From contig NZ_FMTM01000001.1 in assembly GCF_900099775.1 (NCBI RefSeq), forward strand, positions 1,178,001 through 1,242,000: DNA of 64,000 nt. The letters are read 5' to 3'. The stretch's first letter is position 1; each line of letters begins with the position of its first letter. The position numbers and the translations under genes are program-made. Below, in pieces: positions 35,459 through 44,042 of the stretch. The notes beneath the pieces are model-generated. The model was given only the letters and a program-made list of their open reading frames with translations. It searched no databases and was not told the DNA's origin. Origin of the DNA: Rhizobium mongolense subsp. loessense (GTDB lineage: Bacteria > Pseudomonadota > Alphaproteobacteria > Rhizobiales > Rhizobiaceae).

Positions 35459-36055
35459 ATGACCGTTGGAATTATCGGAGCCGGCAATATAGGGGGCGCA
35501 TTTGCCACGGCGCTCGGCAAGGCAGGAATCGAAGCCGTGATCGCAAACAGCCGTGGACCGGAAAGCCTCACGACGCTTGTTTCGAAGCTCGGCAGCACAA
35601 TCCGGGCTGGAAGCCTGCAAGAGGCCGCGGCGCAAGACATCGTTCTCGTGGCAGTCCCGTGGTCAAAGATACCTGGCGCGCTCGCCGGTTTGAACTTCGA
35701 CGACAGGATCGTAATCGACGCCAACAACTCCATCGAAGCGCCGCTTTACAGGCCGGCGGACCTTGGCGGCCGCACCTCTACGGATATTTTCACCGCCCTT
35801 GTGCCAGGCGCGCGCGTCGTCAAGGCGTTCAACCACCTGACGCCAAAGCAACTGTCGGGCGACCCCCACTCGGAAGGCGGCAGGCGCGTCCTGTTTTATT
35901 CGGGCAACGATATGAGGGCGAAGGCGGAGGTTGCTGCCATCATTGATCGCATCGGCTTCTTCGGGATCGATCTCGGCGCGCTTGCGGTCGGCAGCCAGCT
36001 GGTTCAGTTCCCGGGCGGCCCGCTGCCCGCTCTCAACCTCGTCAAGTTCGACTGA
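35459..36055 (+). CDS. F420-type NADP oxidoreductase-like NAD(P)-binding protein
   Basis: 198 residues from the ATG at 35459, seven bases after AAGGA; the longer frame lacks support. Opens MTVGIIGAGNIGGAFATALG, a perfect GxGxxG Rossmann site, followed by IANSRGPESL, whose serine-arginine pair suggests NADP. KAFNHL and FYSGND match the NADP-oxidoreductase, coenzyme F420-dependent-like family. In rhizobia these members probably use another electron partner. 68 bases before a quinone oxidoreductase on the same strand. Confidence 0.88.
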   Translation: MTVGIIGAGNIGGAFATALGKAGIEAVIANSRGPESLTTLVSKLGSTIRAGSLQEAAAQDIVLVAVPWSKIPGALAGLNFDDRIVIDANNSIEAPLYRPADLGGRTSTDIFTALVPGARVVKAFNHLTPKQLSGDPHSEGGRRVLFYSGNDMRAKAEVAAIIDRIGFFGIDLGALAVGSQLVQFPGGPLPALNLVKFD

Positions 36056-36123
36056 ACATCGCTGCGCTCCATCCGTCTGCAATCGGATGCGCCGCCAGCC
36101 ATCTGAAACCCGGAGACGATATC

Positions 36124-37077
36124 GTGTCAAAATTCATTCAAATGCAGTCAACCGGCGGCCCCTCCGTCCTGCAAATCATCGAGAAAGACCTGCGCGCGCC
36201 ACGAGCCGGCGAGGTTAGGCTCATTCAGGACGCGATCGGCCTCAACTTTGTCGATACGATGATACGAAAAGGCCAGTATCCGATGGCGTTGCCGGCGGTT
36301 CCCGGTTTCGAAGCAGCCGGGACGATCACCGAGGTCGGATCCGGCGTCGAGGGGCTGTCGGTCGGCGACCGAGTGGCTTACTTCTTTTCGGAAGGTGCAT
36401 ATGCCACCGAGAGGATCATTCCGACCGCGCCGCTCATCCGCCTGCCCGCCGATATCTCGAACGAGACTGCGGCGACCTTCCTGGCGAAGGGTGGGACGGC
36501 CTGGATGGGGATGCGTGGTCTCCACGATCTCAAATCCACCGACACAGTGCTGGTACTTGGGGCATCGGGAAGCGTGGGTGCTATCCTGTCTCGCTGGGCG
36601 AAGTCGCTGGGTGCTACAGTGATTGGCGTCGCCGGATCGCCGGATAAGCTCGACAAGGTCGCGGCCGGTGCCACCCACGCCTTCCACGCTGGCGAGCCAG
36701 ATATCGCGGCCAAGATCCGTGCGATCGCACCTGACGGTGTCGACGTCGTTTATGATTTCGTCGGCCGGGCGACTTTCTCGTTGGGCGTGTCAAGCGTCCG
36801 AGATGGTGGTGTGATTGCCGCGATCGGAGCCGCGTCGGGTCAGCCAGCGCCGGCCTCTGATGTTGTGCGACGAGGCGTTGATGTCCGCAGCGGCGGTGCC
36901 CCGCAATACGTCCGGGGACCGACAGTCGAGATCGCCACCTCTCAGCTATGGGATGCGCTGCGCTCAGGCATCTTCAGTGATCTCGAAACCGCCCGCTATC
37001 CGTTCGACGAGATAGCCCGCGCGCATGACGACATGGACAACCGCCGCTTGAGCGGTCTGCCGGTCCTGATCGCGTAA
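36124..37077 (+). CDS. quinone oxidoreductase, paralogue of the 29958 gene
   Basis: 317 residues, GTG start eight bases after GGAGACG. It aligns over its whole length with the protein of 29958-30914 (shared GEVRLIQDAIGLNFVDTMIR pattern, TWLAKG/TAWMG segment, VLGASGSVGAILSRWAKSLG and SGLPVL end). Zinc-less QOR family, NADPH-dependent. Part of a plus-strand series with the F420-type protein and the SDR at 37174. Confidence 0.93.
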   Translation: MSKFIQMQSTGGPSVLQIIEKDLRAPRAGEVRLIQDAIGLNFVDTMIRKGQYPMALPAVPGFEAAGTITEVGSGVEGLSVGDRVAYFFSEGAYATERIIPTAPLIRLPADISNETAATFLAKGGTAWMGMRGLHDLKSTDTVLVLGASGSVGAILSRWAKSLGATVIGVAGSPDKLDKVAAGATHAFHAGEPDIAAKIRAIAPDGVDVVYDFVGRATFSLGVSSVRDGGVIAAIGAASGQPAPASDVVRRGVDVRSGGAPQYVRGPTVEIATSQLWDALRSGIFSDLETARYPFDEIARAHDDMDNRRLSGLPVLIA

Positions 37078-37173
37078 TCCGAAAATAATCGTGCGGCGGC
37101 AGGCCGCTCGGACGCCCGCCGCAAGGCGGCCGGGCGAAACATTTCCCCTGTCGATAAAGAAAGGAATAAATCT

Positions 37174-37911
37174 ATGAGTGAACTAGCAGGTAAACGTGCG
37201 CTTGTGACTGGCGCGTCCCGCGGCATTGGAGCCGCGATCGCAATCGCACTGGCCGAAAAAGGTGCCGACGTAGCGATCACGTACGAACGCGCCGCTGATC
37301 GGGCAGCGCAAGTTGTCGCAACGATCGAAGGCAAAGGGCGCAAGGCGTTAGCTATCCAGGCTGACAGCATGGACCCCAATGCGGTCAAGCGGTCGGTTGA
37401 TGAGACGGCGCAGGCGTTGGGCGGCCTCGACATATTGGTGAACAATGCGGCTATCGCGATCTACAAGGATGTGGCGGATTTCACCCTCGCCGAGATCGAC
37501 GCCCTTTTTGCTGTCAACGCTCGCTCACCGATCTTGGCATCGCAAGCCGCGATGCCGTATCTTGGCAAAGGTGGCCGGATCGTCACAATCGGCTCGGCAG
37601 GCGCAGAGCGCATTGTCGGACCATCGACGGTTTATTCAATGACCAAATCGGCACTTCAATCATTTACCCGCGGTCTGGCGCGAGAACTTGGCCCCCGTGA
37701 CATCACTGTCAACCTCATTCAGCCGGGATCAACCAACACGGAAATGAACCCGGCCGAGGGCGAGTTCGGAGATTTCCAGCGTGCCCTAATACCGCTCGGC
37801 CGGTACGGCGAGCCGGAGGATGTCGCGGCTGCGGTAGCATTCCTCGCATCTGGTGCGGCCCGACAAATCACCGGAACCATCTTGACCGTTGATGGTGGCA
37901 CGCTGACCTAA
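37174..37911 (+). CDS. SDR-family oxidoreductase
   Basis: 245 residues. TGASRGIGAAIAIALAEKG (TGxxxGIG), LVNNAAIAIYKD, catalytic Ser in IVTIGSAGAE, Tyr-x3-Lys in STVYSMTKSAL, and ITGTILTVDGGTLT at the end. Similar length and tail to the SDR at 33400, including a DTDMNPVDGEF / NTEMNPAEGEF block, so the two are paralogues. GAAAGGAA lies ahead of the ATG. Third gene of the plus-strand redox set. Confidence 0.93.
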   Translation: MSELAGKRALVTGASRGIGAAIAIALAEKGADVAITYERAADRAAQVVATIEGKGRKALAIQADSMDPNAVKRSVDETAQALGGLDILVNNAAIAIYKDVADFTLAEIDALFAVNARSPILASQAAMPYLGKGGRIVTIGSAGAERIVGPSTVYSMTKSALQSFTRGLARELGPRDITVNLIQPGSTNTEMNPAEGEFGDFQRALIPLGRYGEPEDVAAAVAFLASGAARQITGTILTVDGGTLT

Positions 37912-38243
37912 ACACACTCCCGCGGGTCCACGACTTGAAACATAGGAGAGTGGGAGCTAACTGGATACTACCACCTACTAGCTCTCCACTCTCATTCCAC
38001 TTTGCACCATCATCAAAGCGTGGTCGAACGGAGTGTAGGTCGCGTGTCTTTCAGGAGCGGACCGGCCCGTCGCGCTGGGAATCGAGTCACAGCGGCGGAC
38101 CCGCCTCGATGCCTCGGCGCCTCCAGAGAGCAGACCTATCGCTACATACGCCGAAGCGTCTTGAGCTAGGGGCAAAGGTTGGCGTTGGCACCTTGCTTTG
38201 CTGCCCAATATGCTGAGATTGGTGAATCTCAAGGAGTTCAACC
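37912..38243. other. intergenic region with two hairpins
   Basis: 332 bases, no supported gene. Near the left, an imperfect inverted repeat (GAGAGTGGGAGCTA with TAGCTCTCCACTCTC, 37945-37993) follows the SDR and may act as a terminator though no T-run follows. At the right, TGAGATT (38214-38220) pairs with AATCTCA (38225-38231) directly before the AGGAG ribosome site of the next gene. Confidence 0.5.
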
Positions 38244-38654
38244 ATGTCACTGCGCCAGCCCGGCCAAGTTCGATTTCCCTTTCACTCACAATTGCCAAGG
38301 GATGACGGCTGTGGGGTTCGCGTCCTGCAAATGCTCACTGGCATGACCTATGATCAGGTCGCGGCCATGGTGGATTGGGGCGACAGGTCAGTCCATTATA
38401 CGCGGTGGGATGACGTCTGCCGGGTGTTGAGGTCGCTCGGCTGGCCTATCGGCGCGCCGATAAGAACCAGCGATTGGAGTGATATTCAAGGTGTGGCCGT
38501 CGTCCACGTCGATGGGGACCATTTCCTGCTCTATGACTCGGTCAATCGTCTGTTTTACGATCCAGGAGAACCGGAGGGGCCGGCTGTGGTTACCAGCCAT
38601 ACTCCAACCAGCTATCTGACGGTTCAGCCTGGGGAACGTGCGCCTGCTCGATGA
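38244..38654 (+). CDS. papain-like (C39/BtrH-like) cysteine-peptidase-fold protein
   Basis: 136 residues, AAGGAG seven bases before the ATG. A DDGCGVRVLQMLTGMTYDQV segment has the Cys at the start of a helix as in C39 peptidases, and HVDGDHFLLYDSVNRLFYDP supplies the His and Asp. No signal peptide or transporter domain; a lone peptidase-like domain. Enzyme activity is not proven. A short hairpin (38214-38231) abuts its ribosome site. Confidence 0.7.
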   Translation: MSLRQPGQVRFPFHSQLPRDDGCGVRVLQMLTGMTYDQVAAMVDWGDRSVHYTRWDDVCRVLRSLGWPIGAPIRTSDWSDIQGVAVVHVDGDHFLLYDSVNRLFYDPGEPEGPAVVTSHTPTSYLTVQPGERAPAR

Positions 38655-38687
38655 AATGGCCACTCCGGGCTGATCTTGATCGATAGG

Positions 38688-38980
38688 TCAGGTCGGGCCG
38701 GACGTCTGCTTTGCAGGTTTCCCGACGAAAGCCCTTCCCACGAATTCGCACAGTCCGACGGGTCGTCCGCCGAGCCGCAGGATGTGGAGAGCCGTGGAAC
38801 CGCTGCGCCGGAGCGTCGAAAGTTCTTCCCTGGGCATCCGCAGACGCATCCCATACAGGGGCATCCCTATGGATTGATAGAGCTGAAGATAATCGTCCGC
38901 ATCAAGACGTTCTATCGAGATGCTGGCGGCGGCAACCGGAGACGACAACGCAGCGCCCTGCGGGGCGCAAGCTGTTCCAT
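38688..38980 (-). pseudogene. GNAT acetyltransferase, truncated and frameshifted
   Basis: A start at 38980 gives MEQLAPR, and a one-base shift near 38958 leads into QGAALSSPVAAASISIERL, then YLQLYQSIGMPLYGMRLRMP and STALHILRLGGRPVGLCEF. This is the N-terminal half of a GNAT protein; the acetyl-CoA-binding half is missing and replaced by an unrelated tail. Non-functional. Confidence 0.7.
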
Positions 38981-39056
38981 AAGGTGACGCGAAGACGGAC
39001 CATAAAATGCGGAGCTCAACAACCCCCGAGGGAAAGCGGACGAGTTATGGCAGAAC

Positions 39057-39430
39057 TCAAAGGTCCGTTGCCTCCGGTTTGGCACCCGCTGCCGTCAGCA
39101 TCGCGTGGATCTGGCCCCGGCGGGGTCTGGTGATTGAAGAGACCGACCGCTGAGAGAGCTTTCGACTTCGCCATCCGCGTCGAGCAATCGGGCTGCCCAC
39201 GCTTCGATTTCCACGTCCCGCTGCAAACGCGGCGTCTTTGAAGTCGTCCCAATCCGCTGGGCTGGTTAGGGAGTGCTTGATGGTTTCCTCCGGGCGTGGG
39301 TTCCCGTTCAAACGCTGCAGCATCAGGGCATCGGCCCAATAGAGATGGTTCAAGGTCGCTGCGATCGATTGGAAGAGCGCAGCGCCAACACAGTCGATCA
39401 ACCCGCGGCCGCGGGCGGCCCCCATGGTGC
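39057..39430 (-). pseudogene. DinB-family protein remnant
   Basis: Reverse frames share DinB-like segments: FQSIAATLNHLYWADALML then LTSPADWDDFK, followed after a frameshift by RDVEIEAW-AARLLDADGEVES in another frame and by a last piece GQIHAMLTAAGAKPEATDL in the first. HLYWAD and QIHAML are DinB landmarks with metal-binding histidines. At least two shifts and no proper N-terminus, so a decaying copy. Confidence 0.65.
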
Positions 39431-39558
39431 ATCGAGTGATGGTGGCTGGCAGCCGCCACGCCCTGGCCGAGGTGTTACTACCGCACTGGCCGCGATGGCG
39501 ATTGGTGGTGCCCTGCTGGTTCTGGCGGCCTGGAGATTGCCCTGACCCGGCGAACGAC

Positions 39559-40470
39559 TCAGATTTCCCGGTCGAACTTCTCGTAGAGGAAATCCACCAA
39601 TGCCCGCACACGCGCGATACCGGCGCGCGCAGGCGGCATGAAGATCTGCAGATCACCCCCTTCGTGCGGGAAATCGGGCAGGACCGCTTCGAGCTCGCCT
39701 CGCTCCAAAGGGCCTTCGACCATGAACATTGGAGCAAGTACAACCCCCAGACCTGCGCGCGCAGCGGCCAGGAGCATCTGCCCGTTATCAGTGCAGAACC
39801 GGGAGTTCATGCGCACGTGCTCCCAGCCTTCGCGGCCCTGAAAGCGCCAACGGCCGGGATCCAGCGCGTAGAGAATGGTGTCGTGCGCCGCCAGGTCAGC
39901 GGGAATCGTGGGGCGTCCGCGCGCATCGAGATAGGCCGGGCTGGCAACCACTGCCCAGCGAACCTTGGCAAACTTGCGGGTGATGAGAATCGAGTCCGGA
40001 ACGGCGCCGGGCCAGATCGCAAGATCATACGCCTCGGCGACCATGTCCACCTGACGATCGGTAAAGCGAACATCGAACTGGATAAGCGGATAGAGAAGCG
40101 CGAATTCCGCCAGTAGCGGCGCTAGCAGAAACTCGCCAAAGGCGGCTGGAACCTGAATTCGCAGCTGGCCAGAAATCTCGCTGGTCGACTTGCTGACGAC
40201 CTCCTGCGCCGATTCCAGTTGCGATAGGCCTGCGGCGGCATGCGCATGATATTCGCGACCAATATCCGTCAACCTCGTGCCCCTCGGGGTGCGGGTCAGC
40301 AACTGAGCACCAAGAACAGCCTCGAGGCGGCTGACGCGCCGGCTCACGATAGATTTGACGATGCCGAGGCGCGCGGCAGCATTTGCAATGCTTCCGGTTT
40401 CCACCACTCGGATGAATGCGATCACGTCCAACAAGTCAACGGGCTCGGGTTCCGGCATTAGCAACTCCAC
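39559..40470 (-). CDS. LysR-family regulator
   Basis: 303 residues. HTH region VIAFIRVVETGSIANAAARL then GIVKSIVSRRVSRLEAVLGA; effector half with GQLRIQVPAAFGEFLLAP and ARAGLGVVLAPMFMVEG. Last gene of the island before the right boundary. Its targets may be the flanking decayed genes, leaving it an orphan. Confidence 0.92.
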   Translation of the reverse strand: MELLMPEPEPVDLLDVIAFIRVVETGSIANAAARLGIVKSIVSRRVSRLEAVLGAQLLTRTPRGTRLTDIGREYHAHAAAGLSQLESAQEVVSKSTSEISGQLRIQVPAAFGEFLLAPLLAEFALLYPLIQFDVRFTDRQVDMVAEAYDLAIWPGAVPDSILITRKFAKVRWAVVASPAYLDARGRPTIPADLAAHDTILYALDPGRWRFQGREGWEHVRMNSRFCTDNGQMLLAAARAGLGVVLAPMFMVEGPLERGELEAVLPDFPHEGGDLQIFMPPARAGIARVRALVDFLYEKFDREI

Positions 40471-40809
40471 GTTTCTGCCTTGGCGGCTACTGCAACACTA
40501 CAGGATCGGTATTTTCGAGGAAAGGGCAGCGGAAACAACATCCGCCTCCTTGGTCGGGCTCAGCGAAATCGACCTTGGACGATCTCGCTGAAATATCGAG
40601 GAAATGGGAGCTGACCAGGGCGTTGATCTGCTTCAGGCGCTGCCGGATCCAAGTCGCCATCGCGCTTTCACAAAACCAGTAAAATCAAAACGCTGGATTT
40701 TTGACGGTCTCGTTCAGGGCGCTAAGGGTCGAGAAGGAAATTTTCAACAATAAAAACAACTGCTTAAGGTACAAAATAATAGAGTGGGAATGATTGTCAT
40801 CCCCACTGA
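40471..40809. other. right end of the island, gene-free
   Basis: 339 bases with no supported gene. The part after about 40680 is AT-rich. It holds the right boundary repeat (40782-40795) and a 23-base imperfect palindrome over it (40784-40806; GTGGG paired with CCCAC, ATGA with TCAT). That palindrome could be a bidirectional terminator for guaA and ogt in the uninterrupted chromosome. Confidence 0.7.
40782..40795. repeat. right island boundary repeat (att)
   Basis: GAGTGGGAATGATT, identical to the guaA 3' end at 14745-14758; it lies 14 bases from the end of ogt. Confidence 0.88.
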
Positions 40810-41373
40810 CTAAAATCCCATGGATTGCTGCGTCGGCTGCGGCGGTGCAAGTCGAACGCCTTCCAGTTCCAGCATCCTGAGCTTGGAATTCGAGCCGCCC
40901 GGCGCCGAAAATCCGCCGATCTTGCCACCTGCGGCAAGCACCCGGTGGCACGGGATGATGAGGGCAACCGGGTTCTTTGCCATCGCCTGACCCACGTCCT
41001 TAGCCGCTTCCGGGCCGGCGCCAAGTTCCTTCGCCAACGCGCCGTAGGTGGTCGTTCGGCCCCAGCCGACGCGGCGCGCAGCAGCGTAGACGCTCTTGAA
41101 GAATGCATCCTGCCCTTCAAGATCGACCTTTACGCCTGAAAAATCTGTTTCTTTGCCGTTGAAGTAACGCTTTACCGCAGCGATCGCCTCGGTAACCTCA
41201 GGCGTCGGTGGACCCGATTCGGCCGCCGGAAGGCGGCGCAGCAGAAGTCGCTCCGTCGCGTCCGCGGCTTTTGTCGGGAGCTGGAAACGTGTGATGCCGT
41301 TCTCGTTCCAGGCAATTCCGCAGAAACCACCAGCCGTTTCGAAGATCAGATATTGGTGCGCTTTCTCAGCCAT
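40810..41373 (-). CDS. ogt: methylated-DNA--protein-cysteine methyltransferase
   Basis: 187 residues from the ATG at 41373, with GGAGG before it on its strand. Suicide repair of O6-alkylguanine in DNA: the acceptor cysteine is C142 in VALIIPCHRVLAAGG. The helix-turn-helix region SVYAAARRVGWGRTTTYGALA with the arginine finger is intact. Core chromosomal gene; convergent with guaA before the island arrived. Confidence 0.93.
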   Translation of the reverse strand: MAEKAHQYLIFETAGGFCGIAWNENGITRFQLPTKAADATERLLLRRLPAAESGPPTPEVTEAIAAVKRYFNGKETDFSGVKVDLEGQDAFFKSVYAAARRVGWGRTTTYGALAKELGAGPEAAKDVGQAMAKNPVALIIPCHRVLAAGGKIGGFSAPGGSNSKLRMLELEGVRLAPPQPTQQSMGF

Positions 41374-41714
41374 GACATCGCCTCCGTGCTTCACTTGCGC
41401 CCTAAAATCGTGCGGCCGGACCTCAAGTTCAACCCGTTTCTTGCAACAGTTTGCCGTTTCGCACAGCCTTGGCAAGATCATATGTTCTAATTTTGTTCGT
41501 GCGTTTTAGCTTCGGTGCGCTAGACTTGGAACTCTGCGGGAGACAATCGAGACGATCGCGACGCGGTTGAATGGCCCTGCCCAGCACGGACAAAGTCAAA
41601 CTTCCTTTCAGCGCAATGTTCTTGCTTCAAACGAAGTGCGTCACCTGCCGCCTTGCACTTGCCCGCCGGACTCGCATAAAGCTCGCTTAATCAGAATTTG
41701 CGGAGTGACGTGGC

Positions 41715-42776
41715 GTGGATATTTCCGAAATCATCATTCCGGGCGACACACCCGGCATCGAGTGGCGTCTGCCGGTTTTTCGGTTCAAGGGCAACGACCC
41801 GGCCGCACCGAAGGTTTACATCCAGGCGGCGCTCCATGCCGACGAACTCCCGGGCACAGCACTTCTGCATTTTCTCTGCATAAGGCTGCGTGATGCAGAA
41901 AGTGCCGACAGCATTGCAGGCGACATCACAATCGTGCCCCAGGCCAATCCGATTGGTGCAGCACAGTCGCATTTCGGCGAGATTCAGGGCCGTTTCGATC
42001 TCGGCTCGCGGACCAATTTCAACCGGGATTTCCCTCTGATTTCGCTGCGGGACCGCGACAACCTGATCGACGGTCTCGATCGTTACCCGGCAGTCGATCG
42101 GCTAAAGCGGCAGCTGATGCATATGGCGCTTGGCGCCGATCTCGTGCTCGATCTGCATTGCGACGACGAGTCCCTGCAATATGCCTATATCGACGAGGCG
42201 TTCTGGCCGGAGGCGAGCGACCTTGCGGCCGCCTTGGCGATGGACGCGGTGCTCCTTTCCGATGGCGAGAGCTCGGCCTTCGAGGAGGCAATCAGCTTTG
42301 CCTGGAAATATGAAGTGCCTGGCGAGAAGCGCACCCGTCTGCCCGGCAAGCTTTCCGTCACCTTGGAACTTCGCGGCAAACGCGATGTCTACCCGGATAT
42401 GGCCAAAGCAGATGCCGAAGGGCTATGGCGCTTTCTCGCAGAACGCGAGATCATCAGAGACGGGAGTGTATCGCCAAGCATGTTCGCCGGTCCGGCCGTG
42501 CCGCTGGACAATATCGAGATGATCCGCTCGCCGGAGTCCGGCACGGTCCTCTTTCATCGCAGCATCGGTGAAGTGGTTGCCGAGGGCGACCTGCTGGCAA
42601 CGATTATCACTCGTCCTGGCATGGCGGACGGCAGCATCCAAGTTCGTGCGCCGCAAGCCGGCCTTGTCGTCACCCGCGTTTCCGACCGCCTAGTACGGCG
42701 GCGCGCGGACCTGATGAAGATCGCCTGCAGCCAGCCCAGCAGCGTGGCCCGCAAAGCCGGAACCCTCGAGGATTAA
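41715..42776 (+). CDS. succinylglutamate desuccinylase/aspartoacylase family protein
   Basis: 353 residues from a GTG start. M14-like zinc amidohydrolase: HADELPGTALLH (His and Glu ligands), DLGSRTNFNRDFPL (substrate arginine region) and LVLDLHCDDESL (third ligand His). A C-terminal half carries a biotinyl-lipoyl-like SPESGTVLFHRSIGEVVAEGD strand pattern. It deacylates N-acyl amino acids or similar; exact substrate unknown. One base before the ArsC-like gene. Confidence 0.88.
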   Translation: MDISEIIIPGDTPGIEWRLPVFRFKGNDPAAPKVYIQAALHADELPGTALLHFLCIRLRDAESADSIAGDITIVPQANPIGAAQSHFGEIQGRFDLGSRTNFNRDFPLISLRDRDNLIDGLDRYPAVDRLKRQLMHMALGADLVLDLHCDDESLQYAYIDEAFWPEASDLAAALAMDAVLLSDGESSAFEEAISFAWKYEVPGEKRTRLPGKLSVTLELRGKRDVYPDMAKADAEGLWRFLAEREIIRDGSVSPSMFAGPAVPLDNIEMIRSPESGTVLFHRSIGEVVAEGDLLATIITRPGMADGSIQVRAPQAGLVVTRVSDRLVRRRADLMKIACSQPSSVARKAGTLED

Positions 42777-42777
42777 T

Positions 42778-43128
42778 ATGACTGCCATCATTTATGGTAT
42801 CAAGAACTGCGACACGATGAAGAAGGCGCGCGCCTGGCTGGAAGAGCATGGCGTTGCCTATGATTTTCACGACTACAAGGCCGTGGGTATCGACCGCGCC
42901 CATCTGGAGCAATGGGTCGACAGAGCCGGATGGGAAACCGTGCTCAACCGCGCGGGAACGACCTTCCGCAAACTGCCGGACGCCGACCGCGAAAACCTCA
43001 CGCGGGAAAAGGCGATCGCCCTGATGCTTGACCAGCCATCGATGATCAAGCGGCCGGTTCTGGAAGCAAGCGGCAAGCTGTTGGTCGGCTTCAAGCCTGA
43101 CAGCTACGGGGCGGAATTCGAAAAATAA
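42778..43128 (+). CDS. ArsC/Spx-like thioredoxin-fold protein (YffB type)
   Basis: 116 residues. The N-terminal active-site cysteine is in IIYGIKNCDTMKKARAWLEE, without the second CxxC cysteine of glutaredoxins; later IKRPVLEASGKLLVGFK is the ArsC-family cis-proline loop. YffB-like proteins use glutathione and are not proven arsenate reductases. It follows the desuccinylase stop by one base and its TAA overlaps the ybaK ATG (TAATG), so the three genes are coupled. Confidence 0.9.
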   Translation: MTAIIYGIKNCDTMKKARAWLEEHGVAYDFHDYKAVGIDRAHLEQWVDRAGWETVLNRAGTTFRKLPDADRENLTREKAIALMLDQPSMIKRPVLEASGKLLVGFKPDSYGAEFEK

Positions 43129-43601
43129 TGTCTAAGACGACGCGCGCCACGCAGGTTCTTGCCAAAGCCGGCGTTACTTTCACGGTGCATAGCTACGATT
43201 ATGATGCGAATGCCGAACGCGTCGGCCTCCAGGCCGCCGAAGCGCTCGGCGAGGAGCCGCATCGCGTGCTGAAGACGCTGATGGCGGAAGTGGACGGTAA
43301 GCCAGTCTGTGTCATCGTGCCCTCCGATCGCGAAGTCAGCATGAAGAAGCTTGCCAGCGCCTTCGCCGGCAAGTCGGCAAACATGATGAAGCCTGCCGAT
43401 GCCGAGCGGCTGACCGGATATCATGTCGGCGGCATCAGCCCGTTCGGCCAGAAAAAGCTCGTTCCGACGGCGCTGGAGGAGGCCACGCTCACTGAGCCTC
43501 TGGTTTACATGAACGGCGGTCAACGCGGGCTGCAGGTGCGCCTTGCGCCGAAGGAGGCGCTCACGACGCTGAATGCAAAAGTTGCCTCGCTCATCGCTTA
43601 G
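43128..43601 (+). CDS. ybaK: Cys-tRNA(Pro)/Cys-tRNA deacylase YbaK
   Basis: 157 residues. Clears Cys mischarged on tRNA-Pro. YbaK-family marks: HRVLKTLMAEVDGKPVCVIV with the catalytic-site lysine, SMKKLASAFAGKSANM, and GYHVGGISPFGQKK with the GGISPFG loop. Overlaps the previous stop by one base; its 3' end overlaps the convergent MarR gene. Confidence 0.93.
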   Translation: MSKTTRATQVLAKAGVTFTVHSYDYDANAERVGLQAAEALGEEPHRVLKTLMAEVDGKPVCVIVPSDREVSMKKLASAFAGKSANMMKPADAERLTGYHVGGISPFGQKKLVPTALEEATLTEPLVYMNGGQRGLQVRLAPKEALTTLNAKVASLIA

Positions 43602-44038
43602 GCGGAAAATCGCGCCAGCAGATTCATGAGCGCCGTGGCGGCTGGTTCGTCAAGCCTCGAGCCGACGTGGACCTCGATCGCTTTGGAATAAACTGTCCAC
43701 ATGCGTTCGCGAAGCGCCCGGCCTGCCTCGGTAATTACAACCCATCGGCCGCGCCCGTCTTCGGCAAACGTCTCGCGGCTCACGAGCTCCTCGCGTTCGA
43801 GCCGGTCGATCAGCCGCGAGAGATTGTATTGCGCAAGCAGCGTCCGCTCTTCGATTTCGAAGGGGCGCAGTTTGCCTTCCTCCGCGCGCGCCAACTCCCA
43901 GAGCACATCATACCAGCCAAGCGGCGGCAGGCCGGCTTTCTTGAGGTCACTCTCGATGGCCCGCAGCAGCCGCTGCTGAGCACGCATGATGGCGATCCAG
44001 ACCTGCGTAATTGTCTCGGATCGAAGTTCTTTGCCCAT
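43598..44038 (-). CDS. MarR-family transcriptional regulator
   Basis: 146 residues from the ATG at 44038; a start at 44074 is possible but adds 12 unlikely residues. No clear ribosome site, so it may be leaderless or weakly translated. Winged helix seen in TLLAQYNLSRLIDRLEREEL then FAEDGRGRWVVITEAG. Divergent from the DoxX gene over an 81-base gap holding two matched repeats, so it likely represses both. Confidence 0.9.
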   Translation of the reverse strand: MGKELRSETITQVWIAIMRAQQRLLRAIESDLKKAGLPPLGWYDVLWELARAEEGKLRPFEIEERTLLAQYNLSRLIDRLEREELVSRETFAEDGRGRWVVITEAGRALRERMWTVYSKAIEVHVGSRLDEPAATALMNLLARFSA

Positions 44039-44042
44039 ATAG

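Larger units (their letters stand above)
14745..40795. mobile_element. genomic island integrated at the 3' end of guaA
   Basis: About 26 kb bounded by exact 14-base direct repeats, GAGTGGGAATGATT, at 14745-14758 (guaA stop) and 40782-40795. The left end carries a P4-type tyrosine recombinase reading inward, a convergent AlpA-like gene and an array of repeated nonamers. The content is accessory: LysR regulators, redox enzymes, a two-component system and several broken genes. Past the right repeat the convergent ogt gene begins within 14 bases, so removing the island would restore a compact guaA-ogt junction. guaA is a known integration site for tyrosine-recombinase islands. No conjugation or replication genes are seen, so it looks mobilisable only in trans, or is degenerate. 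Confidence 0.88.
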
